Source of the DNA: Amphibalanus amphitrite
Taxonomy: Eukaryota; Arthropoda; Thecostraca; Balanomorpha; Balanidae
Direction: 5' to 3'
NCBI RefSeq assembly: GCF_019059575.1
Contig: NW_024881626.1
Span: 62,001 to 126,000 of the forward strand
Length of the DNA: 64,000 nucleotides
A model generated the notes under the pieces. The model did not search any database and was not told where the DNA came from. It saw only the letters and a list, made by a program, of their open reading frames with translations. Positions 1 through 9,736 of the stretch are shown piece after piece. A program made the position numbers and the translations under genes. Within the stretch, counting starts at the first letter, position 1. Each line of letters opens with the position of its first letter.

Positions 1-60
1 AGAACAAACTCGGCTATGTCCTTCGGCAGTGTTATAAGACAAATCGCTGATCACACCAAC

Positions 61-107
61 CTCCATCGCGTAGGCCTTGCCGATTCCATCGGTGGCACCA
101 GTGATAA
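61..107 (-). CDS. HSD17B12: HSD17B12-like exon 2 (TGATDGIG cofactor motif)
   Basis: This exon follows a pyrimidine-rich stretch and CAG (acceptor AG at 109-108). It encodes VITGATDGIGKAYAME including the base from exon 1. After the GAG codon at 61-63 the frame stays open but stops resembling the family, so I place a GTTGGT donor there. The 3' boundary is the uncertain part. Confidence 0.6.
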
Positions 108-613
108 CTGAAAAGCAAACGTCAGCTGTTACTAACAAACGATGAACGCTAGGATGATGCTATAATAGGGCGCTTAATACGGTTGAAATTCATTAAAACG
201 TATTTTTGCATTCATACGTTGCGAGAGAATAGTCGATCAAGTTTAGGTTCTTTCAAGACAACAGCATATTTACTCCTACGAAACGACGCATGTGAACTAC
301 TTGATAGCAGCAGTTACTGTGTGCTTCATTTACCGATTGTATTATGAAGAAAATGGTAGCTATCCGATTAAATCTAGCTGGCAGCAATGGAATAATGTTG
401 GCTGAACAAAATTTACTGCAGGAGTCTAAACTACCAGTTAATGGTGTCCAGCTTCAGCTTACCTGCCCATTCGCCAAGCTTCTTGTAGTTTGGCGTGTGG
501 CCCAGCATATCTCCCAGGAAAAAGATGTAGACGAATCTATACACCGCGAGGGCTATCTTGGATACCAAGAAGAGGGCGGCAGCATAGCCCAGCAGTTCGA
601 TAACGCACACCAT
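61..613 (-). CDS. HSD17B12: HSD17B12-like very-long-chain 3-oxoacyl-CoA reductase, first two coding exons (gene continues past left edge)
   Basis: Two exons on the minus strand join in frame: 463-613 (50 codons plus one base, from an ATG at 613 in a GCCATGG context) and about 61-107. The splice sites are a GTAAGC donor read down from 462 and a TTTTCAG acceptor ending at 108. The joined protein has an N-terminal hydrophobic segment (about residues 5-33, consistent with an ER membrane anchor), then GEWAVITGATDGIGKAYAME. TGATDGIG is the nucleotide-binding TGxxxGxG motif of short-chain dehydrogenases. The order anchor, GEWAV, TGxTDGIGKAYA is typical of HSD17B12/let-767, which performs the 3-ketoacyl-CoA reduction step of very-long-chain fatty acid elongation in the ER. 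The donor after exon 2 (GTTGGT, read down from 60) is inferred because homology stops there. The catalytic Ser, Tyr and Lys lie outside the window, so an HSDL1-type inactive relative is not excluded. Confidence 0.75.
108..462 (-). other. Intron 1 of the HSD17B12-like gene
   Basis: A 355-bp AT-rich intron bounded by GTAAGC and TTTTCAG on the minus strand. Nothing else is recognisable in it. The open frame that crosses exon 1 on the plus strand (344-703) is a shadow of the coding strand. Confidence 0.6.
463..613 (-). CDS. HSD17B12: HSD17B12-like exon 1 (start codon and membrane anchor)
   Basis: This exon starts at ATG 613 and ends at 463 before a GTAAGC donor. It encodes a hydrophobic anchor followed by a short polar stretch and the GEWA that precedes the Rossmann fold in this family. 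The intron is phase 1: the last G joins TT of exon 2 to make valine. Confidence 0.75.
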
Positions 614-2400
614 GGCTGCTCTCTAAATGCTGATTCTGCAACGGACACAATAGGGAATCATGAGCAAATGAGAAAAAGCCGGACCGTTCAAGCAACTCGC
701 TGAATTCTGCGGGGACAGGCATATTTTTGTCCAATCCAGACGGAGCTCTGGAATAATCCCGATAAAAATCGCGATTCCCAGCACTCCTCGGCCGCGCTGA
801 ATCAGCACATGTTCGGCAGATTACATGTTAGCGCTGAGCTTAGGACACATGGCCGTCTGACACTGAAGCGGTGTCGCCACACCTTAACAACTCGGCTCGG
901 ACATGGGTATGAAACGGACCAATGTCAAAAACTGGTCTCGGATGACACAGTTCTAGACCTGGGCCGGGGCGAACGGATGAAGAACCACAGCAGCAGACAC
1001 GGTCGGAACACAAACGCACAGGCAAATGAAGGCATGGACAAGGGACAGGGACGCCCATACGGTGGGAGATACGGACAAAGGATGGGCCAGCAAAACAATG
1101 GCCGATGCGAGGAGGGACGATGGGGTGGACGCAAACGATAGGGATACTGACCAGGACGAGCGGCGAGCACAAACAGGGAAAACAAAGATTCCAGATAACA
1201 CATGATGATGAACTACACCGGTGACAATTAATTAAGATGAGTTTCAAGGCGTTATGACGGGCATATGATCGGGATGGATGAGCGCTGATGCAATGACAAC
1301 CTGTACTTGTACTCTGGTCAAGGGCAACATAGTCGAGACGATAGACACAGACCAGTCCACAAACGAAAGAACACATACGTAAATCTGAAGAGAAAACGTA
1401 CCCTCTTCGCGGCCACTCACCGACAATACCACCCGGAAGCACCCGCCTCAGTAAACACACCCTAAACGTCGTTCGCGCCCGCACCGTCGCACAGTGTGAA
1501 TACTGGACGGACGGGCATGCTAATGCGCCGGGGAACCGGACGCGGCTGACCGTGCGGCGGGCAGTGGGTCGGCGCCGGCCGGTCGGCTCGGCCGCGCACC
1601 GGCACTAGTTGTCCCAGCACCACCACCGGCGGCGCAAAAACCGGACACAAAAACAGACAGCTTCGTGGCCAACTGCGGGCCGTGCAGCGTCCATGAACGG
1701 AGGCAACAAACGCTGAACGGACTGGCCAGAGATATATAAACGGCTCATAATTACAAAGAAACAAATTATTTCGGTAAATCCCAAAGAACTACTTCCAAAC
1801 TCTTGCCTTACAGGAGTTAGTATCAGCTTTCGTCATAAGTTACAGCAAAGGTGACGCACTGCTTAGAAAGTTAATTTGTTCCTCCGTCGAAGGTAACGTA
1901 CCTTAGCTGCGGATGGTCTCGGTCCTCGCGAGAACAGTTATACGATCAACGGGGCTCACTCGGCAGACGATGCGGGCCGGAGGAATGCGGCCGGACGGCT
2001 TAAAACCGGACGCGGCGCGCACAACTGAGTCGGTCAGCGGAAGCCAGCCTCTCCGCCCGGTCTGGCCCGGTCTCGCCGCCCCGTGTGAGCCGGACACGTC
2101 CGAGCCAGGGACCAGCTCCGACTGTTGACCTCTGACCCCGACTGACGTGCCCGCAAACGGGGAGCCGGCACGGACTTTGAACCCCGATCGCGCCACGGAG
2201 CCGGTAGGTAAATACCGCGATGACCATTCGTCGGCGCCACATTGTCACGTCATGTTCCATACTCGGGCGTCAAATCCTTCTCCCCTATGCCTCCGACCCC
2301 TGATCCGGGCTGGACGGCTAACTTTTTCCGACATGGACAGCCCCTTGGCGATGACCTGAATGTCACTGTAAAGTAACTCGGTGAGAACGGGACCTATAGG
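614..2400. other. Intergenic sequence upstream of the HSD17B12-like gene
   Basis: The stretch is mostly GC-rich with many CpG dinucleotides, notably 1480-1700 and 1920-2260, as expected near promoters. A TATATAAA-like string lies at about 1732-1739. Several open frames on both strands have no recognisable domain and overlap each other, which is usual for GC-rich non-coding DNA. I see no exon, RNA gene or defined repeat, except that about 2275-2345 is a weak match to the dispersed repeat at 6240-6420. Confidence 0.4.
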
Positions 2401-2428
2401 CCAAGTGGCATTTCTATCGCGATGACCT

Positions 2429-2463
2429 TCAAGGTAAGGTAAGGGTAAGGTAGGTAAGGTATA
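2429..2463 (+). repeat. AAGGT-type short tandem repeat
   Basis: Imperfect 5-6 bp repeat of AAGGT/AAGGGT, about 35 bp long. Confidence 0.6.
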
Positions 2464-2539
2464 AAGGCTGCCTCCTGGTCATGTTAGGTTCTGGTCATAG
2501 CTGTGTTTGACCACGCTGACACTTTGACTACACGGAGAA

Positions 2540-3105
2540 AAATAATTACTCCCCCCGGGAATCACGATCCCCTATTTGGGAATCAACTGACACCCATGGT
2601 GTAATCCGATTCTGAAAAACAGTGTCCATACACCGTTTTTTAGTGTAAATTGATCTCGGTCAGAATCACATACCCAAGGGTCATTTGACTCCCAAAATTT
2701 TGACTCCCATTTTAGGTGTCGTGTCAAAGGACCCTGCACGGTGTCAGTGTAAAATAACACATCTAAGCGTTTTTTGACGCTATCATGAGGAGTTCTTATA
2801 TCCTATAGGTGTCATTTCACACAGTTGAGCGTTTTCGCAATCCGTGACTCCCTTATTAGGTGTAATTTGATCCTCAGTGGTGTCATAATATTCCGTTCAA
2901 ATGACTTATTGAGTGTAATTTGACCAACGGTAGTGTCATAATATTCCGGTGTCATTTGAGCCCCATTGGGTTCAAATGACACCGGAATATTATGGCACCA
3001 CTGAGGGTCAAATTACACCTAATAAGCGAGTCACGGATTACGAAAACGCTCATCTGAGTGAAATTACACCAACTAGTATCAAAAAACACTAAATTATTAC
3101 AGAAA
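2540..3105. repeat. Foldback repeat built of GTGTCA / TGACAC units
   Basis: Short GTGTCAT and GTGTAATTTGA modules recur on both strands. The inner part is a strong inverted repeat: the arm from about 2819 (GAGCGTTTTCG onward) to 2963 pairs with 2970 to about 3066. The centre has near-perfect arms (about 2935-2963 against 2970-2998). No coding capacity is seen. It is related in composition to the units at 4600-5480, so the two probably belong to one non-autonomous repeat family. Confidence 0.65.
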
Positions 3106-3129
3106 TTGTTTTGACGTCACTGGTGGTAG

Positions 3130-3420
3130 GAACCAACACTGCAGAGTCAAGAGATTTTCGGTGAATCAGACTCCGAATCCAGCTCCGGCTTCCAATATAG
3201 ACTCCGACTCCGACTACGGCCAGAACTGTCGTTTCCAACCGACCGCGACTACGGCCAGAACTGTCGACTCCAACGGACTCCGACTCTGACTCCGTAACCC
3301 TGGTGTAGGTTCAGTGGTTTGAATCAATGCCCCGAAAGACGTCATGTGTGAGCTAGCCATGGCTGGTCCGCTACGAAGATGAAATAGGCAATAGCCCAAT
3401 CAGCAGGCTGCACTGTCAAT
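3130..3420. repeat. GACTCC-rich repeat, left copy of a duplicated segment
   Basis: Runs of GACTCC/GACTCCG hexamers followed by a segment (about 3293-3395) that recurs at about 3937-4055: TAACCCTGGTG, CAGTGGTTTGA and GAAGATGAAATAG occur in the same order in both. The two copies flank the purine-rich tandem array at 3421-3800. Confidence 0.6.
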
Positions 3421-3800
3421 TTGTGGACGAAGATTTGCGAAAAAATGCGAGACGAAGAAATGCGGAGACGAAGAAATGTGCGGACGAAGAAATGCGAGAC
3501 GAAAAAATACGGAGACGAAAAAATGCGAGACGAAGAAATGCGAGACGAAGACATGCAAGACGAAGACATGCAAGACGAAGACATGCGAGGCGAAGAAATG
3601 CGAGACGAAGAAATGCGAAACGAAGAAATGCGAGACAAAGAAATGCGCGGACGAAGAAATGCGGGGACGAAGAAATGCTCGGACGAAGAAAAGCGAGACG
3701 AAGAAATGCAAGACGAAGAAAGGCGGAGACGAAGAAATGCGCGGACGAAGTTTTGCGGACGAAGAATTGCGCGACGAAGAAATGCCATGCAAAGATTTGT
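3421..3800 (+). repeat. Purine-rich tandem array with a ~15-bp GACGAAGAAATGCGA unit
   Basis: About 25 diverged copies of a 15-16 bp unit with core GACGAAGAAATGC. The unit lacks stop codons in several frames, which produces long overlapping open frames on both strands that read as monotonous Arg/Asn/Glu or Ser/Phe repeats. I treat these frames as a consequence of the array, not as genes. Confidence 0.8.
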
Positions 3801-3819
3801 CCGGATACGCTGCAGTATC

Positions 3820-4060
3820 AATTGATTTTCGATGACCCAGACTCCGACTCCAGCTCCGGCTTCCAAAGTCGCCGTCGACTCCGACTCTGACTCCGGCCAC
3901 AACTGTCAACTCCACCCGACTCTGACTCTGACTCTGTAACCCTGGTGCGAACCACAGCTCAGGTCCAGTGGTTTGAGTCAATGCTCGGCCAATCAGCAAG
4001 CTGCATTGTCGTGCGACGTCATTTGTGTCCTAGCCATGGCGGTCCGCCACGAAGATGAAA
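3820..4060. repeat. GACTCC-rich repeat, right copy of the duplicated segment
   Basis: GACTCCGACTCC-type hexamer runs (about 3838-3940), followed by the same non-repetitive segment seen at 3293-3395. Similar hexamer runs occur at 10045-10265, so this is a dispersed simple-repeat-bearing element. Confidence 0.55.
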
Positions 4061-4341
4061 TAGCTCGACCTTGCAGGAAAACCGTTAGGAAAGCCGTTGA
4101 CTTCAGTTGCCGGAAGTGTGCCCACGTGGGTGCGTGTGGTGTGAGCGGGGAGAGGAACTTATTTGAATTAACGCGCTTTTCATGTCGCCAAACGTTGTTT
4201 AAAGTGTAGATTTACTTCAAGTAATAGTGCTTTAACGATAAACTTCAGATATTATTTGTACTTCGCTCAACATGCGTATTTAAACAACGAGGCGCCCTGC
4301 ACTCGGCGAAATTTTGAAGTAGGACAAGATAGCAACGCACC

Positions 4342-4353
4342 ATGGAGACTGAG
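4342..4353 (+). CDS. Possible isolated first coding exon (ATG in strong context followed by GTAAGT donor)
   Basis: CACCATGGAGACTGAG is followed at once by GTAAGTTC. The ATG has an ideal Kozak context, and a perfect donor follows after four codons. A TATTTAAA string lies about 70 bp upstream (4277-4284). This is how a short first exon would look, but no matching second exon was found before PSMD4, so it may be chance or a transposon promoter remnant. Confidence 0.2.
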
Positions 4354-4599
4354 GTAAGTTCTTATGTCATTAAGCTGCAGAATAACTCTACCTAAGTAAG
4401 TAGCAATAATCACCGGTTGATGGAACATTGTTGAAATGTGAGTAATTCCTTACGGTGAATTGAGTCACGGACCCATGAGTCTTACGATAAGTTTTCATTA
4501 GATTTCGCCATACATTTCGTGCCCAAATGTTTTGGAATTTATTGTTGCATATAAAATAAAGAATGACATCATGTATTGTTAATTTGCGTCACGTGGTTA

Positions 4600-5480
4600 A
4601 CAACTGCAATTATGACTCTGTTGGAGAGTGTATTTTGATCCCATAAGGTGTATGATTCCGAGAATCATTTGACAATATCTGGTATAAAGACTGATTGAAA
4701 AGAAGACGTCATCGTCAATAGATAAAATTGTAGCTGCAAGGGTGAAGACAATTGTAAGCTACATTTAAAGTCTCGTTGCAGTCTGGCTAATCGTTCCTAT
4801 AAGCTTCAGAAGCAGTACATACCCATGGAATCAGACACTTCCTAGAGTATTATGACTCTGATTTGGGGTGTATTTTATACCACATGTCGTCAAATGATTC
4901 CCGGAATCATACACCGTGTGGGATCAAAATACACCCTCAAGATCCGATTACTCCCTGAAGTGACACCTAAAAGGGGTGTTTTTTGAAGCGTACCAAAAAC
5001 GCGCAGTTTCCAGGAGTCAGATTACACCCGGAATCAGACACTTCAGACACTTCCTAGAGTATTATGACTCTGATTTGGGGTGTATTTTATACCACATGTC
5101 GTCAAATGATTCCCGGAATCATACACCGTGTGGGATCAAAATACACCCTCAAGATCCGATTACTCCCTGAAGTGACACCTAAAAGGGGTGTTTTTTGAAG
5201 CGTACCAAAAACGCGCAGTTTCCAGGAGTCAGATTACACCCGGAATCAGACACTTCAGACACTTCCTAGAGTATTATGACTCTGATTTGGGGTGTATTTT
5301 TATTCCATAAGGCTAATGATTCCGGGAATCATTTGACGACGTACGGTGTAAAAATACACCCTCAACCAGTGTCATAATACCCTAGAAAGTGTCTGATTCC
5401 GGGTGTAATCGGACTCCAGAAAACTGCGCGTTTTTGGTACGCTTCAAAAAACACCCCTTTTAGGTGTCATTATTTTTTTC
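4600..5480. repeat. 212-bp tandem duplication inside a GGTGTA/TACACC foldback repeat
   Basis: A unit starting GACACTTCCTAGAGTATTA begins at 4834, 5046 and 5258, an exact 212-bp period. The first two copies look essentially identical and the third diverges after about 45 bp. The segment 5330-5480 then carries the same modules (TACACCCTC, GGTACGCTTC, ACACCCCTTTTAGGTGTC) in reverse complement, making the whole block a foldback. No coding capacity. Confidence 0.75.
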
Positions 5481-5482
5481 AG

Positions 5483-5775
5483 TGTATTAACAACTCTTTG
5501 TGGTAGTCGATTCCACAGGTTGACTACCCCGGTTGAGAAAAATAGGCATCGTTTCCAAGTTCTGTGTTGTGGTTTGGCAAGCTTCAGGCTGTGTCCCCTT
5601 GTTCTCTGGTAATGACCTGCACTTCTTGTTCTGTCTTGTAGCAGAAACTTAACATCAGCACTGATCTTGTCAAAACCTCAGATCTTGTTAACTTCAATAA
5701 GGTCACCTCTCCTTCTTTCCTCCAGGGTGGCAAGGTTCAAACAGGTCAGTCCAACTCCAAGGCGATAAATAGGTA
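5483..5775 (-). pseudogene. Non-LTR retrotransposon pol fragment (C-terminal part of the reverse transcriptase protein)
   Basis: Read on the minus strand, one frame gives YRLGVGLTCLNLATLEERRR, then GDLIEVNKI, a stop, and later LLQDRTRSAGHYQRTRGHS and NLWNRLPQRVV. The LxTLEERRRRGDLIEVYKI and FFxxRVVNLWNxLP blocks are the usual end of CR1/L2/jockey-type pol proteins downstream of the RT domain. The fragment has an in-frame stop and lacks the endonuclease and catalytic RT region, so it is a 5'-truncated dead copy. The exact clade cannot be fixed from this short piece. Confidence 0.8.
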
Positions 5776-5983
5776 CCAGGTGACGTCACGAGGAATCGGT
5801 GTAGGCCTGCTGGCGTCATGGTGTGATTTGGGAACACTTTCGGAAGTTAAAAAGCATTTATGAAATAGTATTAGACATAGTTATAATACTTTTTCATCAA
5901 AGTTCTCTCGAATCTTACACAAGTATCCTAAAACAACATATCTATTCAAGAGGTTTCCTCAGAACAGGTGCACTATTCACATC

Positions 5984-6165
5984 CCCAGTAAACATGCCGA
6001 CGTCGGTCCGACCTCGGCACGACGTCGGCTGGATGTCGGGTACGCCCGCATGTACCGACGTCCAGCCGAGGTCCAGCCGGCGTCGGGCCGACGTCGGACC
6101 GAGATCAATTGCTGAGGTCCAGCCGACGTCGGGGACGTCGGACCGACATCGGCCGCTGTTTTGAC
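5984..6165. mobile_element. CCCAGTAAACATG-ended GACGTCGG repeat element, copy 1 (right end degraded)
   Basis: Begins CCCAGTAAACATGCCGACGTC and continues as imperfect repeats of GACGTCGG and its relatives, almost self-complementary over its length. The matching right terminus seen in the copy at 6860-7094 is missing here. Non-coding. Confidence 0.6.
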
Positions 6166-6239
6166 CGTTAAAATAATATAAAATGCATGTTTCATGTTCC
6201 ATAAAAAGCTTCTGTATTCAAAATATCCTAAGGAAAGTC

Positions 6240-6420
6240 AAATCCTCCTCCACGCCGCAACCCCCTGATCCGGACTGGACGGGAAACTTTATCCCATTTG
6301 GGATTGCCCGTAAGCCGAGCTCGCCCGTAGCCGGGTGCGGCGAGTGCTTGGGGGCTGCTCGGCCTATCCTTTGGTTAGGCTCAGCCCCGGCAACTCACCA
6401 GGGCCGGGCCCAGTTCATAT
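6240..6420 (+). repeat. Dispersed repeat, copy A (inverted relative at 10740-10935)
   Basis: CCCCCTGATCCGGACTGGAC, a block ending in a G/C-rich run, and GGCTCAGCCCCGGC are present here and, in reverse complement with matching order, at 10740-10935. A weaker piece (CCTGATCCGGGCTGGACGG) occurs near 2297-2316. Function unknown; no coding frame is conserved between the copies. Confidence 0.6.
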
Positions 6421-6708
6421 AGAAAGGCCAGTCGGCAAGTGTCACTTTGCCAGAGTGCCACTTATCAAAGGGACACTTTTGGAAACGTTGGTGCAGGTGT
6501 GTGTAAGGGTGGCTATATGAATACATTTGTGGGGTCGCCCTTTCCAATAAGTGTCACGTAACAGCAATGGGACTCTTTATGAACTGGACCCAGGGTGCTC
6601 GCCAAGACCAATGTCTCCATCCTATCATCCTTCCGACTCTGAAATTGTCTTGTCAGACCGAAAGGGCATAACCCAACAAAACAAACTGAATTCGCCATCT
6701 GGCTGCGT

Positions 6709-6777
6709 GGTTTAGTGGTTAGCGCAGTATCCTGGCGTTCAAATGACACAGGGTCCGAATCCTGTCGCCGGCTGATG
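6709..6777 (+). repeat. tRNA-derived SINE head (A and B box)
   Basis: GTGGTTTAGTGGTTAGCGC resembles the tRNA D-arm / A box, and GGTCCGAATCC matches the B box GGTTCGANTCC with about 35 bp between them, the spacing of a tRNA. Acceptor-stem pairing is poor and there is no clear anticodon loop, so this is a tRNA-derived repeat or pseudogene and not a working tRNA gene. Its tail (TTTTGGCGCGTTGTCCCAG) is repeated about 67 bp downstream. Confidence 0.6.
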
Positions 6778-6796
6778 CTTTTGGCGCGTTGTCCCA

Positions 6797-6859
6797 GTAA
6801 ACATGCCGACGTCGGCGACTGGGGGGTCCCGCCGCCGGTTGATATTTTTGGCGCGTTGT
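6797..6859 (+). repeat. Truncated GACGTCGG element tip in a ~67-bp tandem duplication
   Basis: CGCCGG(C)TGAT, TTTTTGGCGCGTTGTC and CCCAGTAAACATGCCGACG occur in order at about 6764-6816 and again at 6830-6880. A SINE tail plus transposon tip has therefore been duplicated, leaving this first tip truncated after about 20 bp. Confidence 0.6.
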
Positions 6860-7094
6860 CCCAGTAAACATGCCGACGTCGGCCCCGTCGGTCCAACGAC
6901 AAACCATCTCGTCAACCTCGGCAAACGACCTCGGCCCGACGTCAGCTCGACGTCGGCTGGACTTCGGCTGGACGTGGGTACATGCGGGCGTACCCGACGT
7001 CCAGCCGATGTCGGACCGATGTTGAACCGACTTTGGGCAGACGTCGGGCCGAGCCTCGGCCCGACGTCGGGCCGACGTCAGCATGTTTACTGGG
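6860..7094. mobile_element. CCCAGTAAACATG-ended GACGTCGG repeat element, complete copy
   Basis: Left end CCCAGTAAACATGCCGACGT and right end ACGTCAGCATGTTTACTGGG are inverted repeats. The 235-bp body is built from GACGTCGG, GTCGGCTGGAC and similar units in both orientations, so the single strand can fold extensively. No coding capacity; the structure is MITE-like. The open frames through it (Pro/Thr/Ser/Arg-rich) come from the repeat. Confidence 0.7.
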
Positions 7095-7854
7095 TCATGA
7101 CTTCCCAGAAACCGAACACGTTACAGGTATGCTAGTGACTATGGGCTGGGTCAGTCTGTCTCTGTATGGCATGTGGGCAAGTCCAGGAATGAGTTTAGTT
7201 TCGCTCCCCTGGGCCCTGAACCCTTCCAAGATAGTATAGTATATAGTGGTTACGGATTTTTAGGACGGTCAACAAAGGACCTGTAGGAAATCCGGTCATT
7301 TGCTTCTCCCATACTCCAACCATGTAGCTTTCAGCTCATCCTGGCACCACATGCTTAATCAGTTCGCATTCCCCTTCCTTTCCTTAGGTGTTTCTTTAAG
7401 TACCTAGGGGGACCATGTGTCAACACATGCACGTGGATTAACATGTCTAACCGATGGAAAAATTGTTGTTTTCTGTAAAAAAAAGATTATTGGTGGAAAC
7501 TTCCATTTCGCGTCTAGCTGGACACGTTTAAGTCTTAGACGCATCTAGCTTGAGCTGGATGAGGGCTGCATCTATATGGCGACGGCTAACTTTAGATGCA
7601 TCTAGCTTGGAAGTGGGGCCATTCTGTAGAGGTGACTGCGGGGCATGCAGCGGTAATGGTCCCTGAATTACCAGAAAAATTAGCAATACAAGTTTAGAAA
7701 CATATAGCTTACAGAATGTAATCATTAACACCCTACAATAATTAGAGATAATATTATTAAAAAGTGCTACAATATGTGTTGCAGTTTCAAGATACCTGCC
7801 CTCTTTTTTGATTTACCTCCCCCGAACGTCCACCCTTGGAAGTCTCTGTCCAAC
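7095..7854. other. Intergenic sequence without recognisable features
   Basis: Mixed composition. A short imperfect repeat of a GACGCATCTAGCTTG-like string occurs at about 7537-7602. No exon or RNA gene is seen. Confidence 0.3.
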
Positions 7855-8709
7855 AGTTCAGTTGGGGGAGGTTTGGTCAATGGTTGTCATTTTTAGCACA
7901 TGCCATTTTTGGCAACCATGTGCTAAAAATGACAACGCTATCAGCTATTTTTAGCAACGATGAAGCCGATTTCACTCCTCAGCGAGGAAATCACGATTTT
8001 GGAAATACAAGCACTGATTTTGGAAAAGAAGTGCTGCCACCTGGTGCAAGAAGAAGAAACCAGCTTTAATATGGCCGTTGTTTGTATGGTAGTCCAACGT
8101 TGAAGTATACCCTTTTTTGTGGCCCGAAGTTGGAACTTTAAATTGAAGCATCCGAAAATGATCGATATTGATCGAAATCATGATGTTGATGAAAAAAATA
8201 ATATGTTAAGTTGAGAGAGGAGGCCATTTTATCCAGATGCGGTGGTTTACTTCTTGAAATTATTTTTGCTTACGACGACTGCCATGTAATGAGGGATAAT
8301 TAGCAGCCGTCATTAGCAAAAATAATTTCAAGAAGTAAACTACTGCATCTGGATAAAATGGCCTCCTCTCTCAACTTAAAATATTATTTTTTTCATCAAC
8401 ATCATGTTTTCAATCAATATCGATCATTTTCGGATGCTTCAATTTTAAGTTCCAACTTCAGGCCACAAAACAAACTACCATACAAATAACAGGCATATTA
8501 AAGCTGGATTCTTCGTCTTGCACCAGGTGGCAGCACTTCTTTTCCAAAATCAGTGTTTATCTTTCCAAAATCTTCATTTCCTCGCTGAGGAGTGAAATCG
8601 GCCTCATCGTTGTCAAAAATAGCAGAATCGTTGTCATTTTTAGCACGTGTGACAAAAATAGCACGTGCTAAAAATGACAACGATTGACCAAACCTCCCCC
8701 GACTGAGTT
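7855..8709. mobile_element. 855-bp foldback element with ~400-bp arms
   Basis: The sequence from AGTTCAGTTGGGGGAGG at 7855 returns as its reverse complement ending CCTCCCCCGACTGAGTT at 8709. The arms match through TCATTTTTAGCAC, CTCAGCGAGGAAAT, GCAGCACTTCTTTTCC, GATCGATATTGAT and GAGAGGAGGCCATTTTATCC to a short centre near 8275-8300. Arms look about 90% alike by eye. No transposase. No convincing target duplication was found. Confidence 0.75.
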
Positions 8710-9736
8710 AGACACCACGACGTGGTGACCACGTTGACGTTAGACGCCAACTTGGACGTCGTCTACTCAGTTCGTTAGACGCCAGCGGAAGTCTTCACCC
8801 TATAACAATCACACCCTATTCACGGCCTAGAATCACACCAATTCATACAGCTGCAATGCAAATTACCGTAACTTGATGCGCCCCGCAACCCGCGTGCAGC
8901 AATGCTTGACACAGCTTGACGACATATGCACGATGCATGACGGAGCGCATTCGTCTTTTCTACGGTCGTCAAGTTAGATGTAAGTGAATCCTAATCTATA
9001 ATCTAAGATTCGGAATCAGGTGAGCCCCTACGATTTGGACCAAACTTGGTCAGTGGATAGTACGTAGCGTCCTGATTACGATGCACCCAAAATCTAAGCT
9101 CGGCCCGCCATATTTACGAAGTTACGGATGTTTGAATTTCAAGGTCATTCGGGAGAGCCCCTGCGATTTCCGTCAAAATTTGTGTACGGACACTCTAGAT
9201 GCTTCTCACTACGAATATCACAAAATTTAAGCTCGGCCCGCCATATTTACGAAGTTACGGAGGTTTGAATTTCAAGGTCATTTGAGTGAGCCTCTGCGAT
9301 TTCCGTCAAAGTTGGTATGCGGACATATTACATCCTCCTCATTACAAATATCATAAAAGTTAAGCTCGGCCCGCCATATTTTTCAAGTTACGGAGTCACC
9401 AAGTTACGGAATTTCAAGGTCATTCGGAGAGCCCCTCCGATTTTCGTCAAAATTTGTATGCGGACACATTACATGCTCCTCATTACGAATATCGTAAAAG
9501 CCATGGATGAAGTATTTACTGGATTGGCAACTCTCCCTCGATTCGCGACCAAATATCGCAGTGCGCATGCGCCAACTCCAGATAGGACGCCGGTGTTTGG
9601 CGGCTATGCGTTCCAATGATGGGACGGGTTGGTTGGGTGGTTTTTGAGCAGTTTATCTTCGAAGTTCAACTCATAAAGGATAACGGGACTGTTTTTCATG
9701 ATCTTTATGTGTTGAGAAGCATTTAGCTTCAACATC

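Noticed and set aside
840..1484. 214-codon minus-strand open frame
   Set aside because: Cys/Arg/Ser/Val-rich with no domain, in GC-rich DNA where frames overlap on both strands; no homology recognised.
3342..3999. Charged or Ser/Phe-rich repeat proteins on both strands
   Set aside because: Overlapping open frames across the 15-bp tandem array; composition is dictated by the unit.
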